A stretch of DNA of 57,443 nucleotides from Cellulomonas sp. Lineage in GTDB: Bacteria; Actinomycetota; Actinomycetes; Actinomycetales; Cellulomonadaceae. Below are positions 54,505 through 57,443 of this stretch, in pieces. The first letter of the stretch is position 1. Every line of letters starts with the position of its first letter. The notes under the pieces were generated by a model. The model had not been told where the DNA came from. It worked only from the letters and a program-made list of their open reading frames with translations, and searched no databases. The stretch spans positions 1 through 57,443 of the forward strand of contig JABBOW010000023.1 in NCBI GenBank assembly GCA_012927595.1, written 5' to 3'. Made by a program: the position numbers and the translations under genes.

Positions 54505-56250
54505 TCACACAAGCACGGCACCCCTCGACGCCGACTGGACGAGCTTGACGTACTTGGCGAGCACGCCGCGGGTGTAGACGGGCGGCAACGGCTCCCAGCC
54601 GACCTTGCGCGCCTCGAGCTCGGCATCGGCGACCAGAAGGTCGAGCCGGGCGTTCGCGACGTCGAGACGGATGCGGTCACCGTCGTTGATGAAGGCGATC
54701 GGGCCCGCGTCGACGGCCTCAGGGGCGATGTGGCCGACGCACAGACCGGTCGTGCCGCCCGAGAAGCGGCCGTCGGTGAGCAGCAGCACGGCCTTCCCGA
54801 GCCCCGCGCCCTTGATCGCCCCGGTGATGGCCAGCATCTCCCGCATCCCCGGGCCGCCCTTGGGGCCCTCGTAGCGGATGACGACGACGTCGCCGGCCAC
54901 GATCGTCCCGTCCTCGAGCGCATCCATCGCGGCGCGCTCACGCGTGAACACGCGCGCCGTGCCCTCGAACACCTCCGAGTCGAAGCCCGCCGACTTCACG
55001 ACCGCACCGTCGGGCGCGAGCGAGCCGTGCAGGATCGTGATGCCGCCGGTGCGGTGGATGGGGTTGTCGAGCGCACGCAGGATCTTGCCGTCCGGGTCGG
55101 GCGGCGCGATGTCCGCGAGGTTCTCGGCGACCGTCTTGCCCGTCACCGTCAGGCAGTCGCCGTGGATGAGCCCGGCATCCAGCAGCGCCTTCATGACGAC
55201 CGGGACCCCGCCGACCCGGTCGACGTCGGCCATCACGTAGCGGCCGAACGGCTTGAGGTCGCCCAGGTGCGGGACCTTGGCTGCGACGCGCGTGAAGTCG
55301 TCGAGCGTGAGGTCGACCTCGGCCTCGTGCGCGATCGCCAGCAGGTGCAGGACGGCGTTGGTGGAGCCGCCGAACGCCATCACCACCGCGATGGCGTTGT
55401 CGAATGCCGGCTTGGTCATGATCTGACGCGCGGTGATGCCCTGGCGCAGCAGCTCGACGACCGCCTCACCCGATCGGTGCGCAAACGCATCGCGGCGGCG
55501 GTCGGCGGACGGCGGCGCGGCGGACCCGGGCAGCGACATGCCGATGGCCTCGGCGACCGACGCCATCGTGTTGGCGGTGTACATGCCGCCGCACGCGCCC
55601 TCGCCGGGACAGATCGCACGCTCGAGGCGGTCGAGGTCGCCGCGGCTCATGAGCCCCTTGGCGCATGCACCCACGGCCTCGAAGGCGTCGATGAGGGTGA
55701 CGTCCTTCTCGGTGCCGTCCTCGTACTTGACCCAGCCCGGCATGGTCGTGCCCGCGTACAGGAACACGCTGGCGAGGTCGAGCCGCGCGGCCGCCATGAG
55801 CATGCCGGGCAATGACTTGTCACAGCCCGCTAGCAGCACCGATCCGTCGAGGCGCTCGGCCTGCATGACGGTCTCGACGCTGTCCGCGATGATGTCGCGG
55901 CTCACGAGCGAGAAGTGCATGCCCTCGTGGCCCATCGAGATGCCGTCCGACACTGAGATGGTGCCGAACTCGAGCGGGTAGCCGCCCGCGGCATGAACCC
56001 CCTCCTTGGCTGCCTGGGCGAGCCGCTGGAGCGACAGGTTGCAGGGGGTGATCTCGTTCCACGAGCTCGCGACGCCGATCTGGGGCTTCGCGAAGTCGTC
56101 GTCGCCGAGTCCGACGGCCCGCAGCATCCCGCGCGACGCGGTGGCCTCGATCCCGTCGGTCACGGTCCGAGATCGGGGTTTGATGTCGATGCCAGGCGCC
56201 ACAGCGCTTCCGGCGGCAGATCCAAAGGCAGGGTCCGAGGTCACTGTCAT
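54505..56250 (-). CDS. ilvD: Dihydroxy-acid dehydratase
   Basis: 581 residues. It dehydrates dihydroxyisovalerate and dihydroxymethylvalerate, the third step of valine/isoleucine synthesis, using an Fe-S cluster. Cluster cysteines are in [21 protein letters not shown] and [13 protein letters not shown]. The three-cysteine set suggests a [2Fe-2S] enzyme of the kind known in Mycobacterium. The C-terminal swivel domain has [20 protein letters not shown] lies 7 nt before the ATG with a TTGCCG -35 16 nt further up, so the message is leaderless. Confidence 0.96.
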   Translation of the reverse strand: MTVTSDPAFGSAAGSAVAPGIDIKPRSRTVTDGIEATASRGMLRAVGLGDDDFAKPQIGVASSWNEITPCNLSLQRLAQAAKEGVHAAGGYPLEFGTISVSDGISMGHEGMHFSLVSRDIIADSVETVMQAERLDGSVLLAGCDKSLPGMLMAAARLDLASVFLYAGTTMPGWVKYEDGTEKDVTLIDAFEAVGACAKGLMSRGDLDRLERAICPGEGACGGMYTANTMASVAEAIGMSLPGSAAPPSADRRRDAFAHRSGEAVVELLRQGITARQIMTKPAFDNAIAVVMAFGGSTNAVLHLLAIAHEAEVDLTLDDFTRVAAKVPHLGDLKPFGRYVMADVDRVGGVPVVMKALLDAGLIHGDCLTVTGKTVAENLADIAPPDPDGKILRALDNPIHRTGGITILHGSLAPDGAVVKSAGFDSEVFEGTARVFTRERAAMDALEDGTIVAGDVVVIRYEGPKGGPGMREMLAITGAIKGAGLGKAVLLLTDGRFSGGTTGLCVGHIAPEAVDAGPIAFINDGDRIRLDVANARLDLLVADAELEARKVGWEPLPPVYTRGVLAKYVKLVQSASRGAVLV

Positions 56251-56337
56251 GTGCGCGAGTCTAGGTCTGCCCCCGGCCGCGGCAACCGTTGGGGCTCCGC
56301 CCAGACGGGCTCGGCCCGAACGACCTCGACGTGGCGG

Positions 56338-57009
56338 TCAGTCGCGCGCCTGCCAGGTGCAGATGCAGACCTCGTTCCCCTCCGCATCGGCGAGGATCCA
56401 GAAGGCGGGCGCGCGACGGTCGCTGACTAGGTGGCCACCGGCCGAGATCGCGGCTGCGATGCGCTGCTCGGCGATGTCGTGCGGGAGAGTGAGGTCGAAG
56501 TGGATGCGGTTGCGCTGAGAGCGTGGGGCATCCATCTGCTGGAACCACACAGACGGCCCGAGGCCCGCGGGGTCGACGAGGGCGGGTGCGGGGTCGTCCG
56601 GGCTCGGGACGTTCTCGCTCTTGTACGCCAGCACGGTCTGCCAGAACGGGTACACGCCCGGGATGTCGAGTGCGTCGATCGCGACCTCGAGCGTTCCCAG
56701 GGCCGCGACGTCCGACGCGAGCCCGAGCCCGTCGGCGATCGCGGTGATGGCCACGGCCAGCGCCACGTCTCTGCTCGTCAGGCCGCCGACCTCGTGGGTG
56801 CTCACGGCCACATGGACCGACGGGTAGGTCAGGTGAATGTCCGGATGGTGCCCGGCGATCTCGGCGGCGGCACCGATCCGCGTCGTCAGCTCGAGGCCGC
56901 GCTCGAACGAGCCCGTGCGGAAAGAGGCTTCGAGGCGGTTCAACAGGACGCGCCAGTGCCTGGCGTCGACCTGGTCGGTGGCCTGCGAGGAAGTCAGCCT
57001 TGTCGTCAT
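56338..57009 (-). CDS. 4a-hydroxytetrahydrobiopterin dehydratase-VOC fusion protein
   Basis: 223 residues. The N-terminal ~100 residues are a PCD/DCoH domain: FRTGSFERGLELTTRIGAAAEIAGHHPDIHLTY has the paired active-site histidines HH, with a further His in VHVAVSTHEVGGLTSRDV. The C-terminal ~110 residues are a VOC/glyoxalase-like half (DPAGLGPSVWFQQMD, NRIHFDLTLPHDIAEQRI, FWILADAEGNEVCICTW). Pterin dehydratase activity is likely; the VOC role is unknown. The fusion is common in actinobacteria. ATG at 57009. Confidence 0.85.
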   Translation of the reverse strand: MTTRLTSSQATDQVDARHWRVLLNRLEASFRTGSFERGLELTTRIGAAAEIAGHHPDIHLTYPSVHVAVSTHEVGGLTSRDVALAVAITAIADGLGLASDVAALGTLEVAIDALDIPGVYPFWQTVLAYKSENVPSPDDPAPALVDPAGLGPSVWFQQMDAPRSQRNRIHFDLTLPHDIAEQRIAAAISAGGHLVSDRRAPAFWILADAEGNEVCICTWQARD

Positions 57010-57063
57010 GGTTCTCAGGGTGGCACCAGTCACCGACACGTGCGCGGCCGAGCCCACACCGGC

Positions 57064-57092
57064 TTGCAGTTGACGTTGCGTGAACTTATAGC
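57064..57092 (+). promoter_or_regulatory. Probable promoter of the MerR-type gene
   Basis: TTGCAG (57064-57069), 17-nt spacer, TATAGC (57087-57092). The 5' UTR would be about 40 nt with a GGAAG site at 57124-57128. Confidence 0.4.
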
Positions 57093-57141
57093 GTCGGATC
57101 TCGACGGCGGACCGCCCGCCGTCGGAAGTGGGGTGGGCCAG

Positions 57142-57443
57142 GTGCCGGACGAGGAGTGGACCATCGGGGACGTTGCACGGCTCTCTGGCGTCACGTCACG
57201 CACGCTGCGGCACTACGACAGCATCGGGCTCCTGACACCCGTCGGGACCGCTCCCGGTGGTCGCCGGCTCTACGGCCGTGACGAGCTCGTGCGGCTCCAG
57301 CAGATCCTCGTCCTGCGCGAGCGGGGCGTCGACCTGCCGTCGATCGGTCGCGTCGTGCGATCCGGCGACGACCGCCGCGTACAGCTCCAGGTGCTGCGGC
57401 GGCATCACGAACGGCTGCTCGCAGCGCGTGAACGGCACGACCG
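57142..57443 (+). CDS. MerR-family transcriptional regulator, N-terminal part
   Basis: The first 100 codons of a gene running out of the window. The winged helix is clear: EWTIGDVARLSGVTSRTLRHYDSIGLL, then GGRRLYGRDELVRLQQILVLRERGVDL. It is of the TipA/effector-binding sort judging from the YDSIGLL and following helix; the effector domain is outside. The start may be the GTG at 57142 or at 57133. Divergent from the pterin dehydratase-VOC gene. Confidence 0.85.
   Translation, partial: MPDEEWTIGDVARLSGVTSRTLRHYDSIGLLTPVGTAPGGRRLYGRDELVRLQQILVLRERGVDLPSIGRVVRSGDDRRVQLQVLRRHHERLLAARERHD

Overview
High-GC DNA with GTG/ATG starts, many apparently leaderless genes, an IclR-type leuCD regulator followed by tRNA-Gln/tRNA-Glu, citramalate synthase, LCP and DtxR-like sites points to an actinobacterium. 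The gene content and order look most like Cellulomonadaceae or near relatives; this is judged by memory of protein families, not by a search.

Core left part (1-11.1 kb): end of a Cys/Met-metabolism PLP enzyme, then on the minus strand gpsA, a plsC-like acyltransferase, murA and leuD-leuC. A divergent IclR/NdgR-type regulator follows, then tRNA-Glu and tRNA-Gln, a HAD hydrolase, gltX, a fumarylacetoacetate hydrolase-family gene and a methyltransferase.

Mobile island (11,720-33,009, about 21.3 kb): a large serine integrase has put an island into a conserved actinobacterial gene usually annotated '3-methyladenine DNA glycosylase'. The two ends share a 12-bp core. The original 3' end of the gene lies stranded at 32,999-33,274, and the island carries a diverged replacement 3' end that fuses in frame with the host 5' part. 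Cargo is defence-like: a TIR-like (PF10137-type) effector with an unknown N-terminal domain, small membrane proteins, DUF6308 and DUF4145 proteins, two tandem double-zinc-ribbon membrane proteins, a tyrosine recombinase beside a lox-like palindrome, a five-gene translationally coupled type I restriction-modification operon (hsdM-hsdS-hsdR plus two accessory genes, one a PD-(D/E)XK nuclease), and an HNH endonuclease with a possible modified-base-reading N-terminus. A probable replication or regulatory protein contains iterons inside its gene, and a frameshifted gene remnant follows it. I see no phage structural or conjugation genes.

Core right part (33.3-57.4 kb): DUF302 and a CstR-like CsoR-family repressor with matching operators, a methyltransferase, PPK2, a DUF3516-type helicase, a VIT-family transporter behind two DtxR/IdeR-like boxes, ybaK, yccF, a YggS-family protein, a degenerate NUDIX protein, an LCP protein and a lipoate ligase. 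The rest is mostly a branched-chain amino acid cluster on the minus strand: ilvD, ilvB-ilvN-ilvC, leuB, ilvE and cimA. Both ilvB and cimA sit behind a short leader peptide plus terminator hairpin, so attenuation is likely. A GH13 alpha-glucosidase and the remnant of a flavin-oxidase-like gene lie between ilvD and ilvB. The window ends with a pterin dehydratase-VOC fusion and the start of a MerR regulator.
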